DNA of 64,000 bases, from positions 405,444,790 to 405,508,789 of the forward strand of contig NC_057811.1 in assembly GCF_018294505.1 (NCBI RefSeq). The letters are read 5' to 3'. Positions 33,378 through 45,600 of the stretch are shown piece by piece. The DNA comes from Triticum aestivum (lineage: Eukaryota; Streptophyta; Magnoliopsida; Poales; Poaceae). The translations under genes were made by a program, and so were the position numbers. The notes beneath the pieces are model-generated. The model searched no databases and had not been told where the DNA came from. It worked only from the letters and a program-made list of their open reading frames with translations. Numbering within the stretch: the stretch's first letter is position 1; each line of letters opens with the position of its first letter.

Positions 33378-34680
33378 TAGGTCTATGCGTAGTTTCTATG
33401 CACGAGTAGAACACAAAGTAGTTGTGGGCGTCGATGTTGCCAATTCTTCTTGCCGCTACTAGTCTTATCTTGTTTCGGCGGCATTGTGGGATGAAGCGGC
33501 CCGGACCGACCTTACACGTACGCTTACGTGAGACAGGTTCCACCGACTGACATGCACTAGTTGCATAAGGTGGCTAGCGGGTGTCTGTCTCTCCCACTTT
33601 AGTCGGAACGGATTCGATGAAAAGGGTCCTTATGAAGGGTAAATAGAAATTGGCATATCACGTTGTGGTTTTACGTAGGTAAGAAACGTTCTTGCTAGAA
33701 ACCTATACAAGCCACGTAAAAACTTGCAACAACAATTAGAGGACGTCTAACTTGTTTTTGCAGCATGTGCTATGTGATGTGATATGGCCAGAAGATGTGA
33801 TGAATGATATATGTGATGTATGAGATTGATCATATTCTTGTAATAGGAATCATGACTTGCATGTCGATGAGTATGACAACCGGCAGGAGCCATAGGAGTT
33901 GTCTTTATTTTTTGTATGACCCGCGTGTCATTGAATAACGCCATGTAAATTACTTTACTTTATTGCTAAGTGCGTTAGCCATAGAAGTAGAAGTAATCGT
34001 TGGCGTGACAACTTCATGAAGACACAATGATGGAGATCATGGTGTCATGCCGGTGACAAAGATGATCATGGTGCCCCGAAGATGGAGATCAAAGGAGCAA
34101 AATGATATTGGCCATATCATCTCACTATTTGATTGCATGTGATGTTTATCATGTTATGCATCTTATTTGCTTAGAACGACAGTAGCATAAATAAGATGAT
34201 CCCTCACTAAAATTTCAAGAGACGTGTTCCCCCTAACTGTGCACCGTTGCGAAGGTTCGTTGTTTCGAAGCACCACGTGATGATCGGGTGTGATAGATTC
34301 TAACGTTCGAATACAACGGGTGTTGACGAGCCTAGCATGTACAGACATGGCCTCGGAACACATGCGAAACACTTAGGTTGACTTGACGAGCCTAGCATGT
34401 ATAGACATGGCCTCGGAACACAAGAGATCGAAAGATCGAACATGAGTCGTATAGTAGATGCGATCAACATGGAGATGTTCACCGATGATGACTAGTCCGT
34501 CTCACGTGATGATCGGACACGGCCTAGTTTGACTCGGATCATGTATCACTTAGATGACTAGAGGGATGTCTATCTGAGTGGGAGTTCATTAATCAGATGA
34601 ACTTCATTATCATGAACATAGTCAAAAGGTCTTTGCAAATTATGTCATACGCTTTAGTTCTACTGTTTAAGATATGTTCC
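33378..34680 (+). other. Angela 5' leader
   Basis: 1.3 kb without a supported gene. It contains a direct repeat of GACGAGCCTAGCATGTA then AGACATGGCCTCGGAACAC at about 34326-34364 and 34385-34422. Long structured leaders are usual in this family. Confidence 0.65.
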
Positions 34681-37600
34681 TAGAGAAAATTTAGTTGAAA
34701 GTTGGTAGTAGCAATTATGCGGACTGGGTCCGTAAACTGAGGATTGTCCTCATTGCTGCACAGAAGGCTTATGTCCTTAATGCACCGCTCGGTGTGCTGA
34801 ACCTCAGCGTCGTCTGTAGATGTTGCGAAACATCTGACATACACGTTTTGATGACTACGTGATAGTTCAATGCGTAATGCTAACGGTTTAGAATTGTGGC
34901 ACAAGAGACGTTTTTGAAACGTTGCAGAACATATGAGATGTTCCGAAGACTGAAATTGGGATTTCGGACTAGTGCCCACGTCAAGAGGTATGAGACCTCT
35001 GACAAGTTTCTTAAGCCTGAAAACTAAGGGAGAAAAGCTCAATCGTTGAGCACGTGCTCAGATTGTCTGAGTACCACAATCGCTTGAATCGAGTGGGAGT
35101 TAATCTCCCAGATGAGATAGTGATAGTTCTCCATAGTCACTGCCACCAAGCTAGTAGAGCTTCATGATGAACTATAACATATCAGGGATAGATATGATGA
35201 TCCTTGAGCTATTCGCGATGTTTGACACCGCGAAAGTAGAAATCAAGTAGGAGCATCAATTGTTGATGGTTAGTAAAACCACTAGTTTCTAGAAGGGCAA
35301 GGGCAAAAGGGATACTTCATGAAACAGCAAATCATTTGCTGCTCTAGTGAAGAATCCCAAGGTTAAACCCAAACCCGAGACTAAGTGCTCCTGTAATGAG
35401 AGGAACGGTCACTGAAGCAGTACTACCCTAGATATTTGGTAGATGAGAAGGCAGGCAAGGTCGACAGAAGTATATTGGATATACGTTATATGAATGTGTA
35501 CTTTACTAGTGCTCCTAGCAGCACCAGGGTATTATATACCGGTTCGGTTGCTAAGTGTTAGTAACTCGAAATAAAAGCTGCGGAATAAACGGAGACTAGC
35601 TAAAGGTGAGATGACGATATGTGTTGGAAGTGTTTCCAAGGTTGATGTGATCGAGCATCGCATGCTCCCTCTACCATCGAGATTTGGTGTTTGCGTTGAG
35701 CATGATTGGATTATGTTTATCGCAATACGGTTATTCATTTAAAGAGAATAATGGTTAATTTGTTTATTTGAATAATACCTTCAATGGTCTTGCACCTAAA
35801 ATAAATGGTTTATTGAATCTTGATCGTAGTGATACACATGTTCGTGCCAAAAGATATAAAATAGTAATGATAGTACCACATACTTGTGGCACTGCAATTT
35901 GAGTCATATTGGGATAAAACGCATGAAGAAGCTCCATGTAGATGGATCTTTGGACTCACTCGTTTTTGAAAAGATTGAGACATGCGAACCATGTCTATTG
36001 GTATATATGCATGAAGAAACTCCATGCAGATGGATCGTTTGGACTCACATGATTTTGAATCACTTGAGACATGCAAATCATACCACATGGGCAAGATGAC
36101 TGAAAGTCCTCGTTTTCAGTAAGATGGAACAAGAGAGCAACTTATTGGAAGTAATACATTTTGATGTATGCAGTCCAATGAGTGCTGAGGCATGCAGTGG
36201 ATATCGTTATGTTCTTACTTCACAGATGATTTGAGTAGATGCTGAGTGTATTTACTTGATAAAACACAAGTCTGAATTATTGAAAGGTTCAAGTAATTTC
36301 AGAGTGAAGTTGAAGATCGTCGTGACAAGAGGATAAAATGTCTGTGATATGATCATAGAGATGAGTATCTGAGTTACGAGTTTGGCACACAATTAAGAAA
36401 TTGTGGAAAGTGTTTCACAATTAATACCGCCTGGAACACCACAGTGTGATGGTGTGTCCGAACATCATAACTGCACCCTATTGGATATGGTGCATACCAT
36501 GATGTCTCTTATCGAATTTACCACTATCGTTTATGGGTTAGGCATTAGAGATAACCGCATTCACTTTAAAAGGGGCACCACGCAATTCTGTTGAGACGAC
36601 ACCGTTTAGAGAAACTTGAGTTGTCGTTTCTTAAAAGTTTGGGGCTGCGATGCTTATGTGAAAAAGTTTCAGGCTGATAAGCTCGAACCCAAATCGGATA
36701 AATGCATCTTCATAGAAAACCCAAAACAGTTGGGTATACCTCCTATTTCAGATCTGGAAGCAAAAGTAATTGCTTCTAGAAACGGGTCCTTTCTCGAGGA
36801 AAAGTTTCTCTCGAAAGAATTGAGTGGGAGGATGGTGGAGACTTGATAAGTTTATTGAACCGTCACTTCAACTAGTGTGTAGCAGGGCACAGGAAGTTGT
36901 TCCTGTGGTACCTACACCAATTGAAGTGGAAGCTTATGATAGTGATCATGAAACTTCGGATCAAGTCACTACCAAACCTCGTAGGACGACGAGGATGCGT
37001 GCTACTTCAGAGTGGTACGTGATCTTGTCTGAGATATCATGTTGTTGGACAATACTGAATCTACGAGCTATGGAGAAGCGATGGTGGGCCCATATCCCGA
37101 CAAATGGTTAGAAGCCATGAAATCCGAGATAAATGGATCTTTGAGAAGAAGACGGACGTGGACGGTAATGTTACCGTCTATGAAGCTCGACTTGTGGCAA
37201 AGAGTATTTCCACAAGTTCAAGGAATTGACTACAATGAGATTTTCTCATCCGTAGCGATGCTTAAGTCCGTCGAAATCATGTTAGCATTAGCTGCATTTA
37301 TGAAATCTGGCAAATGGATGTCAAAACAAGTTTCCTTACCAGTTTTCGTAAGGAAAGGTTGTATGTGATACAATCAGAAAGGTTTTGTCGATCCTAAGGA
37401 TGCTAAAAGGTATGCTAGCTCCAGCAATCCTTCCATGGACTAGAGCAAGCATCTCGGAGTCAGAATATACGCTTTGATGGAGTGATCAAAGTTTTTGGGT
37501 TTATACAAAGTTTGTTAGAAACTTGTATTTACAATAAAGTGAGTGGGAGCGCTACAACATTTCTGATAAGTATATGTGAATGACATATTGTTGATCCAAG

Positions 37601-38300
37601 ATGATGTAAAATTTCTGGAAAGCATAAAGGGTTGTTTGAAAGGAGTTTTTCAAAGGAAGACCTGGATAAAAGCTGCTTACATATTGGGCATCAAGATCTA
37701 TAGAGATAGATCAAGACGCCCGATGATACTTTCAAAGAACGCACACCTTGACTTGATTTTGAAAGAGTTCAAAATAGATCAGCAAAGAAGGAGTTCTTGG
37801 CTGTGTTACAAGGTGTGAGTATTGAGTAAGACTCAAGACCTGACCACAGCAGAAGAGAGAGAAAGGACGAAGGTCGTCCCCTATGCTTTAGATGTAGGCT
37901 CTACAGTATGCTATGCTGTGTACCGCACATGAAGTGCGCCTTGCCATGAGTTGGTCAAGGGGTACAATAGTGATCTGGGAATGGATCACATGACAGCGGT
38001 CGAACTTATCCTTAGTATCTAGTGGACTAAGAAATTTTCTCGATTATGGAGGTGAAAAGGAGTTCGTCGTAAAGGGTTACGTCGATGCGAACTTTGACAC
38101 TAATCCGGATGACTCTGAGTAGTAAACCGGATTCGTATGGTAGAGCAATTATTTGAAATGGCTCCAAGTAGCGCGTGGTAGCATCCACAAGATGACATAG
38201 ATATTCGTAAAGCACACACGGATCTGAAAGGTTCAGACCCGTTGACTAATAACCTCTCTCACAAGCATAACATGATCAAACCAGAACTCATTGAGTGTTA
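34681..38300 (+). pseudogene. Angela gag-pol polyprotein remnant, heavily degraded
   Basis: Domain traces appear in the normal Copia order. Gag is at about 34700-35400 (for example WVRKLRIVL). The pre-integrase finger is at about 35880-36080 (MWHCNLSHIGIKRMKKLH, ETCEPCL). Integrase runs to about 36850 (LKVWGCDAYVKKF, KSDKCIFI). RT lies at about 37060-37830 (KWLEAMKSEI, PQVQGIDYNEIFS, ILGIKIYRDRSRR), and RNase H at about 38060-38130 (VVKGYVDANFDTNPDD). The RT catalytic box at 37573-37584 reads YVND, not YVDD. Stops or frame changes occur about every 50-100 codons, so no protein can be made. A segment of the pre-integrase finger is duplicated in tandem (about 35929-36000 and 36008-36080). Confidence 0.88.
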
Positions 38301-38422
38301 ATCACATAGTGATGTGAACTAGATTGTTGACTCTAGTAAACTCTTTGGATGTTGGTCACATGGTGACGTGACCTGTGAGTGTTAATCACATGGTGATGTG
38401 AACTAGATTACTGACTCTAGTG
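38290..38422 (+). repeat. Repeat with inverted symmetry upstream of the Angela polypurine tract
   Basis: GAGTGTTAATCACAT(A/G)GTGATGTGAACTAGATT occurs at about 38293 and 38367 with a related TCACATGGTGACGTGA copy between. Each contains TCACAT...ATGTGA inverted arms. Confidence 0.6.
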
Positions 38423-38423
38423 C

Positions 38424-38434
38424 AAGTGGGAGAC
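38424..38434 (+). other. Polypurine tract of Angela
   Basis: AAGTGGGAGAC abuts the 3' LTR. Confidence 0.75.
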
Positions 38435-40156
38435 TGTTGGCAATATGCCCTAGAGGCAATAATAAATAGGTTATTATTATATTTCCTTGTTCATGATAAT
38501 CGTTTATTATCCATGCTAGAATTGTATTGATAGGAAACTCAGATACATGTGTGGATACATAGACAACACCATGTCCCTAGTAAGCCTCTAGTTGACTAGC
38601 TCGTTGATCAATAGATGGTTACGGTTTCCTGACCATGGACATTGGATGTCGTTGATAACGGGATCACATCATTAGGAGAATGATGTGATGGACAAGACCC
38701 CAATCCTAAGCCTAGCACAAGATCGTGTAGTTCGTTTGCTCAGAGCTTTTCTAATGTCAAGTATCATTTCCTTAGACCATGAGATTGTGCAACTCCCGGA
38801 TACCGTAAGAATGCTTTGGGTGCACCAAACGTCACAACGTAACTGGGTGGCTATAAAGGTGCACTGCAGGTATCTCCGAAAGTGTCTGTTGGGTTGGCAC
38901 GAATCGAGACTGGGATTTGTCACTCCGTGTAAATGGAGAGGTATCTCTGGGCCCACTCGGCAGGACATCATCATAATGTGCACAATGTGACCAAGGAGTT
39001 GATCACGGGATGATGTGAGTTACGGAACGAGTAAAGAGACTTGCCGGTAACGAGATTGAACAAGGTATAGGGATACCGACGATCGAATCTCGGGCAAGTA
39101 ACATACCGATAGACAAAGGGAATTGTATACGGGATTGATTGAATCCACGACATCGTGGTTCATCCGATGAGATCATCGTGGAACATGTGGGAGCCAACAT
39201 GGGTATCCAGATCCCGCTGTTGGTTATTGGCCGGAGAACGTCTCGGTCTGCATGGTTCCCGAACCCGTAGAGTCTACACACTTAAGGTTCGGTGACGCTA
39301 GGGTTATAGAGATATTAGTATGCGGTAACCCGAAAGTTGTTCGGAGTCCCGGATGAGATCCCGGACGTCACGAGGAGTTCCGGAATGGTCCGGAGGTAAA
39401 GATTTATATATGGGAAGTCTTATTTTGGTCGCCGGAAAAGTTTCGCACTTTATCGGTATTGTACCGGGAGTGCCGAAAGGGGTCCGGGGGTCCACCAAGG
39501 GGGTCCACCAGCCCCGGGGGGCCACATGGGCTATAGGGGGTGCGCCTTGGCCTATATGGGCCAAGGGCACCAGCCCCAAGAGGCCCATGCGCCAAGAGAT
39601 AAGGAAAAGGGAGAGTCCTAAAGGGGGAAGGCACCTCCGAGGTGCCTTGGGGGGGAAGGACTCCTCCCTAGCCGCACCCTTCCTTGGAGGAAGGGCCAAG
39701 GCTGCGCCCCCCTCTCCCTTGGCCCTATATATAGTGGGGGGAGGGAGGGCAGCAGCAATCCAAGCCCTGGCGCCTCCCTCTCCCTCCCGTGACACATCTC
39801 CCTCCTCCCGCAGCGCTTGGCGAAGCCCTGTTGGAATCCCGCTACTTCCACCACCACGCCGTCGTGCTGCTGGATCTCCATCAACCTCTCCTGCCCCCTT
39901 GCTGGATCAAGAAGGAGGAGACGTCGCTGCTCTGTATGTGTGTTGAACGCGCAGGTGCCGTCCGTTCGGCGCTAGGATCATCGGTGATTTGGATCACGAC
40001 GAGTACGACTCCATCAACCCCGTTCTCTTGAACGCTTCCGCTCGCGATCTACAAGGGTATGTAGATGCAATCCCCTTCCCCTCGTTGCTAGATTACTCCA
40101 TAGATTGATCTTGGTGATGCGTAGAAAATTTTGAATTTCTGCTACGTTCCCCTACA
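38435..40156 (+). repeat. 3' LTR of Angela
   Basis: As the 5' LTR, but with a short duplication of GGGGGTCCACCA at about 39485-39510 and a 5-bp deletion near 39246. Confidence 0.94.
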
Positions 40157-40161
40157 GTGCC
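40157..40161. repeat. Target-site duplication GTGCC, right copy
   Basis: Pairs with 31644-31648. Confidence 0.9.
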
Positions 40162-40380
40162 TAGTCCCGGCGCTGGCCCTCCACCCTCAGAATTTCGCCA
40201 ACACCGCTGATGACGGGCTTGATGCGCTCCCTGAGCGGCGCGAGGTCAGTATCCTCCGGCAAGCTCTCCAGCGCGGCGTCAAAGTCGAGCTCGGGGTACC
40301 AGTACGCCACCTTGGTGAGAACCTTGGTCATGGCGCCCTGGCAAAGCCTCCGGGCCTCGTCGGCCAGCGAGGCCGCCTGG
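40161..40380 (-). pseudogene. Tat-E antisense gene, C-terminal exon part
   Basis: About 72 codons ending at a TAG (40161-40163): ASLADEARRLCQGAMTKVL, then YWYPELDFDAALESLPED, then PLRERIKPVISGVGEIL and the stop. It continues the frame from 49020 once Tat-D is removed. The layout resembles the last exon of the Tat-D antisense gene (KLFWSQYLAPNYPVPF...). Angela inserted exactly at the stop codon. Confidence 0.8.
40376..40380. repeat. Target-site duplication of Tat-D, left copy (CCTGG)
   Basis: The right copy at 49015-49019 reads CTTGG: one C-to-T difference in a CHG context. Confidence 0.75.
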
Positions 40381-40851
40381 TGTCGGTGTCAAAACCGGCG
40401 GATCTCGGGTAGGGGGTCCCAAACTGTGCGTCTAAGGCGGATGGTATCAGGAGGCGGGGGACACAATGTTTACCCAGGTTCGGGCCCTCTCGATGGAGGT
40501 AATATCCTACTTCCTGCTTGATTGATCTTGATGATATGAGTATTACAAGAGTTGATCTACCACGAGATCATAGAGGCTAAACCCTAGAAGCTAGCCTATG
40601 ATTATGATTGTTGTTGTCCTACGGACTAAACCCTCCGGTTTATATAGACACCGGAGGGGGCGAGGGTTACACAGAGTTGGTTACAAGGGAGGAGATCTAC
40701 ATATCCGTATTGCCAAGCTTGCCTTCCACGCAAAGGAGAGTCCCATCCGGACACGGGACGAAGTCTTGAGTCTTGTATCTTCATAGTCCAATAGTCCGGC
40801 TAAAGTATATAATCTGGCTGTCCGAGGACCCCCTAATCCAGGACTCCCTCA
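40381..40851 (-). repeat. 3' LTR of Tat-D
   Basis: TG...CA on both reading directions (plus TGTCGGTGTC...CTCCCTCA). TATA-like box TATATAAA (minus) at 40639-40647. Confidence 0.9.
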
Positions 40852-40865
40852 GTAGCCCCTGAACC
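40852..40865 (-). other. Polypurine tract of Tat-D
   Basis: Minus GGTTCAGGGGCTAC abuts TGAGGGAGTCC of the 3' LTR. Confidence 0.7.
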
Positions 40866-41283
40866 AGGTTTCAATGACGATGAGTCCGGCGCGCAGATTG
40901 TCTTTGGCATTGTAAGGTGGGTTCCTCCTCCGAATACTCCATAGAAGATTTTGAACACAAGGATCGTGTCCGGCTCTGTAAAATAAATTCCACATACCAC
41001 CGTAGAGAGTATAATATTTTCACAAATCTAATCTGTTGACAAGTTTCATAGTGTGACATCACGCCACGACCCGGTCATTATTCGAACCGTTTCTCCTAAC
41101 CAGCTACTGCACATATTGCGAGGCGGTTTTCTTGGCACGTCTTGTCGAAGCAGAGATCGTGTCCCCCTATCACGGGATTCTCATCAATACGGGTGTGGGT
41201 AACCCAACTGCGCCATCAATTACGGCGCTTGGGGAATAAGCGGGTTTACCAGGCAAGTGGGGAGGCGCAGAATCCCAGCTGCC

Positions 41284-41292
41284 TTTATAAGG
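41284..41292 (+). promoter_or_regulatory. TATA box of the Tat-D antisense gene
   Basis: TTTATAAGG lies about 112 bp upstream of the ATG at 41404, outside the LTR. It indicates a private promoter. The stretch 40866-41403 holds no other gene; it is promoter and 5' UTR. Confidence 0.6.
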
Positions 41293-41403
41293 GGATAAGG
41301 ACTCCCTTTCGCACCCACGCTTTATTCTTCCCGATCCATTCCCCTTCGCTCGAGCTCCAGCGCCCAAGCATTCATCTTCTCTGCCCACAAAGGCCTTCCG
41401 AAA

Positions 41404-44400
41404 ATGTCCGTATCCGGAGCAGGAGGCAAGTGGATGGCCTCTACCATCCGGGAGAAGGATATCAAAAAGCTTCGGGAGGCCGGGTATCTGGCCAAGAAAA
41501 TCAGCCACCGTCTCCCGACGGCGGGACAGATCGTCCCTACTCCGGAACCCCACGAGAGAGTTGTATTCCTCCCTTACTTCGTCCGCGGGCTAGGGTTTCC
41601 CCTCCACCCGTTCGTTCGCGGCGTCATGTATTATTATGGGATCAATCTTCACGATCTGTCCCCTAATTCATCCCTCAACATCTCGACATTCATTGTCGTG
41701 TGCGAGGCTTTTCTCCACATCTCGCCACACTTCGGCTTATGGCTGAAGATTTTTAATGTGAAGCCCAAGGTAGTGGGCGGCGAGCACGCCGAGTGCGGGG
41801 GCGCTATGGTGAGCAAGATGCCCAACGTCACATGGCCAACAGGCACCTTTAACAATTCTGTCAAGGAGTGGCAACATCAGTGGTTTTACATCACCGAGCC
41901 GCGCGGCATGGAATGGGCCGCTACTCCCGAGTTTCGATCCGGAGCCCCTTTGCGGCTTACATCCTGGGTCAAGAAGGGCCTGAACTGGTCTTCGTCCGAC
42001 GAATTGTCGGTGCTCCAGACGCGCGTTAAAAGATATGGGAGACAAGAACATTGAACTTGTCACTGTAGTCCATGTGATGTTAGTTCGCCGGATCCTGCCT
42101 TGTCAACACCGGACTTGCAATCTATGGGAATTCGATCCGGCCAAGCACCAAACCCTGTGAGAGCTTTTCGGCTCCTCGCACAAAGACATCTGGAAGGTGC
42201 TTTTCAAGTCCAGCAAATCATGGCTGGACTCAGCCGAAGACCGCGGGTACCAACTGTCCCGCCCCGAAGTTTGGTAAGTCATCATACTTTTTATCCGCAT
42301 AACCCAAAGGAAGCGCTTAATGTGTTTTCAACAACCCTCCTAGGGCTGGACGAAGAAGGCGGAGCGGATCCATTGTCCGGCCCCGCTGCTCGAAGAACCG
42401 GCCGTCCCCCATCTGACGAAGATGCTGGCCCCGGTGCCTTACAAGGTGCCAAAGAAGACGGCCGAGAAGGAGGCCAAAAAGACCCGGGGCGGCCTTCGTC
42501 GCCGCAGCACTTCGGACACAATATCCGAAGGATCTGATGCCCGTTCTGCCTCCGAAGAGGACGAGGAGGAGGAGGAAGATGAATCCCCTGCGGGGGGAAG
42601 AAAGAAGAGGACGGCCTTTGCACACTTGGAGGCCGAGTCGCCTAAAAGGGGAAAAGCTCCTCTTCCGGAGGAGTCTACTACCGCCGCCGACAGCGGCCCG
42701 ACATGGGATCCTAGGGCCCAGCCCTTGGTGATTTCGTGAGTATATTGAATCCAAGTACGTTTTATGCGTCTAGACTCATCATGGCATAATATTTTAACCT
42801 GAGCCATATTTTTTGTAGTCCGGCGAGGTCCCGTACCAAACAATCCTCCTCAGAGGATTCGCTGAGCTCGGATGCTATGGAGAGCAGGACGCCCCCGAAG
42901 GCCCCTTCCTCCAAACAGGTGAATAACACCGAGGCTTCGTCCCAGAGGGACCCCGGCCAAGGAGGAGAGGGAAAGACCGTGAAGGCGGCGCCTGGAGGTC
43001 AAACTTCAGGGGCCGGACACATGGGGGAGAAAATTCCCATGGGAGCTGACGGTAGGGGCCATCTTGAATTCGGCTCCCAGCTGGATGTAATTCCGGAGAC
43101 CAATACGACTCCAGAATCAAGCAGACAGCCTCTCTCTGCTGGAGGGGGCATGCCTGTTCCATCGACAATCTCTGTCCAACCAGAGGTGTCGGATGCTTTG
43201 TTGGTGGCGCTGAAGAGCGCCTCCATCGTCGATGAACACCGTGCCCTTATGGGTGCGGTGATTGAGAAGATTCAGTCTGCTGAGAGTGGACTGAATGAAG
43301 CCTGTATCAGCCTTATAAAAGGTTTTGAGGTATGTTTTATGAGGTTTCGAAGAGTGTCATGGTATGGATAGTAGCCCCTGATACACTGTTCGGTGAAAGA
43401 AAGAACCGGACAGAGGATCAAATTTATGTTCACAGGAAGACTCATTGGATGACATCTATTTCTCTTCTGTTATAAGCAGGCGTCTGTAGCGGCTGCTGCC
43501 TCTCATACTGCGGAGGTCTCCGGACTGAATCAAAGTCTGGAGCGGGCCAAAGAAGAACTTGGCCAGTTGAAAATGCAGTTGGGAGATAAACAAGGTATGC
43601 GCAAGTCTTGTTCGCGTTTATTGCGAATGAATTTTCAGTATGATGAAATATGTTTCATGATTTGCGCTAGGGATGATGACCGAAGTCGAGGCTCTTAAGA
43701 AGGCTGTGGCCGAGGCCGAGAAAAAGGCAACCACAGAGCAGGCTCTTCGTGAGAAGCACGAGGCCAGGGTTATTGAAGCTGAGCAGGAGCTGCAAGAGGC
43801 CGTGAAGAAATGCGAGACCTTGGAGCAGAGTTTAACGGAGAAAGAATCCGAACTCACCAAGGCGCATCAGGCCACGAGCGATGCCCGGGGGGAAACCCAA
43901 AGCGCCCTGCAGGGGATCCAAGAGGCGAGGAAGATCGCGGCGGGTAAGGCTTTTTCCATGTAAAGCAAGTATTTGAGGAGAAAATCATGTTTCTAATTTT
44001 GAATTCGGATTTCTCAGGGGTATTTGCCGAGCTGCCCCGCAGCATATCGGATGCCGCCCAATTCTACCGAGCCGAAGAAAGGAACACTGCGGATAAGCTC
44101 TTCTGGTCGCAGTATTTGGCACCGAATTATCCGGTGCCTTTTGTCGATCAACTGAAACAGCTGATCGAACTGCATAAGGCGGCGGAACTAGCCATGAAGG
44201 ATCTGATTATCCGGCTATGGCCCGCCGAGCCGATTCCAAGCAGCTACTTCGGGCTCGTGAAGCGGCTTGTGAGTGCCTGCCCTCGACTTGATGTCATCAA
44301 GCGGTCGGTCTGTATAGAGGGTGCGCGAATGGCCTTCGCCCGCGCAAAGGTGCACTGGGGGAAGATGGATGCTGAAAAGCTGATGACCGAAGGACCGCCA

Positions 44401-44502
44401 GAGGGGAAGGAGCACCGCAAGCCCGAATTATATTATGAGAGTGTCCTGAAAGGATCCTACCTTGCAGCGGAGCTATGTACCAAGGACATTATATTTCCAT
44501 GA
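41404..44502 (+). pseudogene. Tat-D antisense gene: Transposase_28-like domain plus coiled coil, six exons
   Basis: Exons inferred from GT-AG borders: 41404-42273, 42344-42735, 42819-43329, 43480-43594, 43671-43943, 44018-44502. Phases agree from exon 2 to the TGA at 44502. The phase between exons 1 and 2 does not fit the canonical donor. Exon 1 has the fold of the plant 'putative gypsy type transposon' family (Transposase_28, PF04195): FLPYFVRGLGFPLHPFVRGV, ISTFIVVCEAFLHISPHFGLW, KEWQHQWFYI. Exon 2 is acidic and basic, low-complexity; exons 4-5 are heptad-like (LERAKEELGQLKMQLGD, LEQSLTEKESELTKAHQ). The last exon has a compact domain (LFWSQYLAPNYPVPFVDQLK). Lesions: one-base insertion near 42024 and TGA near 42159. 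Function unknown. Confidence 0.8.
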
Positions 44503-45600
44503 ATGCAAATCATGTTGTCCTTTGTAATGTTTGAACAAGGTCATTTATATTATTTATTGCCTGTTATATAAAAGTTTATCCTCCTGCGCGGCCGTTTTAT
44601 ATATTAATCCTGAGAGTTGGCCAGTCGTCGGCTTCTGCCCCCACGTAAGAAGTACGGGGGTGTTCGGGATAGACCTGATCACTCTTTATCCCAGTTTTGG
44701 GTCCTTCGAAGGAGGTGTTCAGCACAACGAACCAGGCAATCGGACTATAGGGCTTTATCGCTCTCACTTAGCCATAGGAGCTTTAGGAAGGTAGGCGCAG
44801 CCCCTGGTGTTCGGAAGACCGCACGAGGGGCTCTATAAGCACCTGATCGGAAGAAAAAACCGATCCATCGCACGCTGCATTGGTTATGGCATTATGCGGG
44901 AGAAATCCTTAAAGATTTTACAACCTCTCGAACAGCTGACCAGCTCTCGCCGTATCATGACAGTCAGTTTTCGGCTTTCTCTACTGAGGTGCTCGTCCGG
45001 AAGAACCGGGACACAATCGCAGTAGTTCTCCCAGTGCTACCTTAGCCGATATAGCGGAACGTAAGGTACCAAAACGTGGGAGCCGGGCAAACCCAACTAT
45101 TGACCCAAGACATGATTCGGAGCTGATGCATATAATGCTATAGGTTCGGGGTGCCGAACTTCCGTGAAGGTGTTCGGACTTTATTGCCGTATTATGGGTA
45201 AAACGAAGCCCCTGGCATATTTGAAGGCATATCGTGGTGTACGGATGCCACTTGACAAAAGAATTTTAATAAGAAATAACAGCAGATAAGCGTCATATGA
45301 ATCCATATGTTGTATTTGAATAGTACGTCGATGCGTATAAGTACAGGTAATGTGATAAAAAGGAATATGACTGTGGAACCTGCTGAGACCAGGGGGAAGA
45401 AGCTGTGTGCGGATCCGGAGTATAGTCGGATAGTCATCGCGGGGAATATCTACGGATTCCCTTGCGCGTTCGAGCTGCCTCCATATCGCCCGTCCTGGTC
45501 GGCGCAAAGGTGAACCTGCGAAGGAAATGTAAGAAATGTTTGCGTGCCAGAGAGCGGTTGAGCCGCCGAGTGCGGCCTGTCCTGGCCTTCGCCGGAGTGT
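44503..45600. other. Tat-D region between the two convergent genes
   Basis: 1.1 kb between the 3' ends of the antisense gene and of gag-protease. This is where RT, RNase H and integrase should be. I find no RT box and no DDE motif in any frame, so pol has been deleted. Confidence 0.7.

Larger units (their letters stand above)
31649..40156 (+). mobile_element. Angela-family Copia retrotransposon (plus sense), complete but coding-dead
   Basis: LTRs 31649-33363 (1715 bp) and 38435-40156 (1722 bp) open with TGTTGGCAATATGCCCTAG and end CCCCTACA, which I recognise as the Triticeae Angela/WIS/BARE LTR. Primer site, polypurine tract and a 5-bp target duplication are all present. The interior (5.07 kb) still shows gag, integrase, RT and RNase H traces in order but is riddled with stops and frameshifts. 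Confidence 0.95.

Noticed and set aside
39353..39946. 197-codon and 163-codon ORFs in the Angela 3' LTR
   Set aside because: They sit in the GC-rich LTR, overlap on both strands and do not keep the same lengths in the other LTR.
42317..42843. Minus-strand frames rich in Ser and Pro in Tat-D
   Set aside because: Shadows of exon 2 of the antisense gene (Glu/Lys-rich on the other strand).
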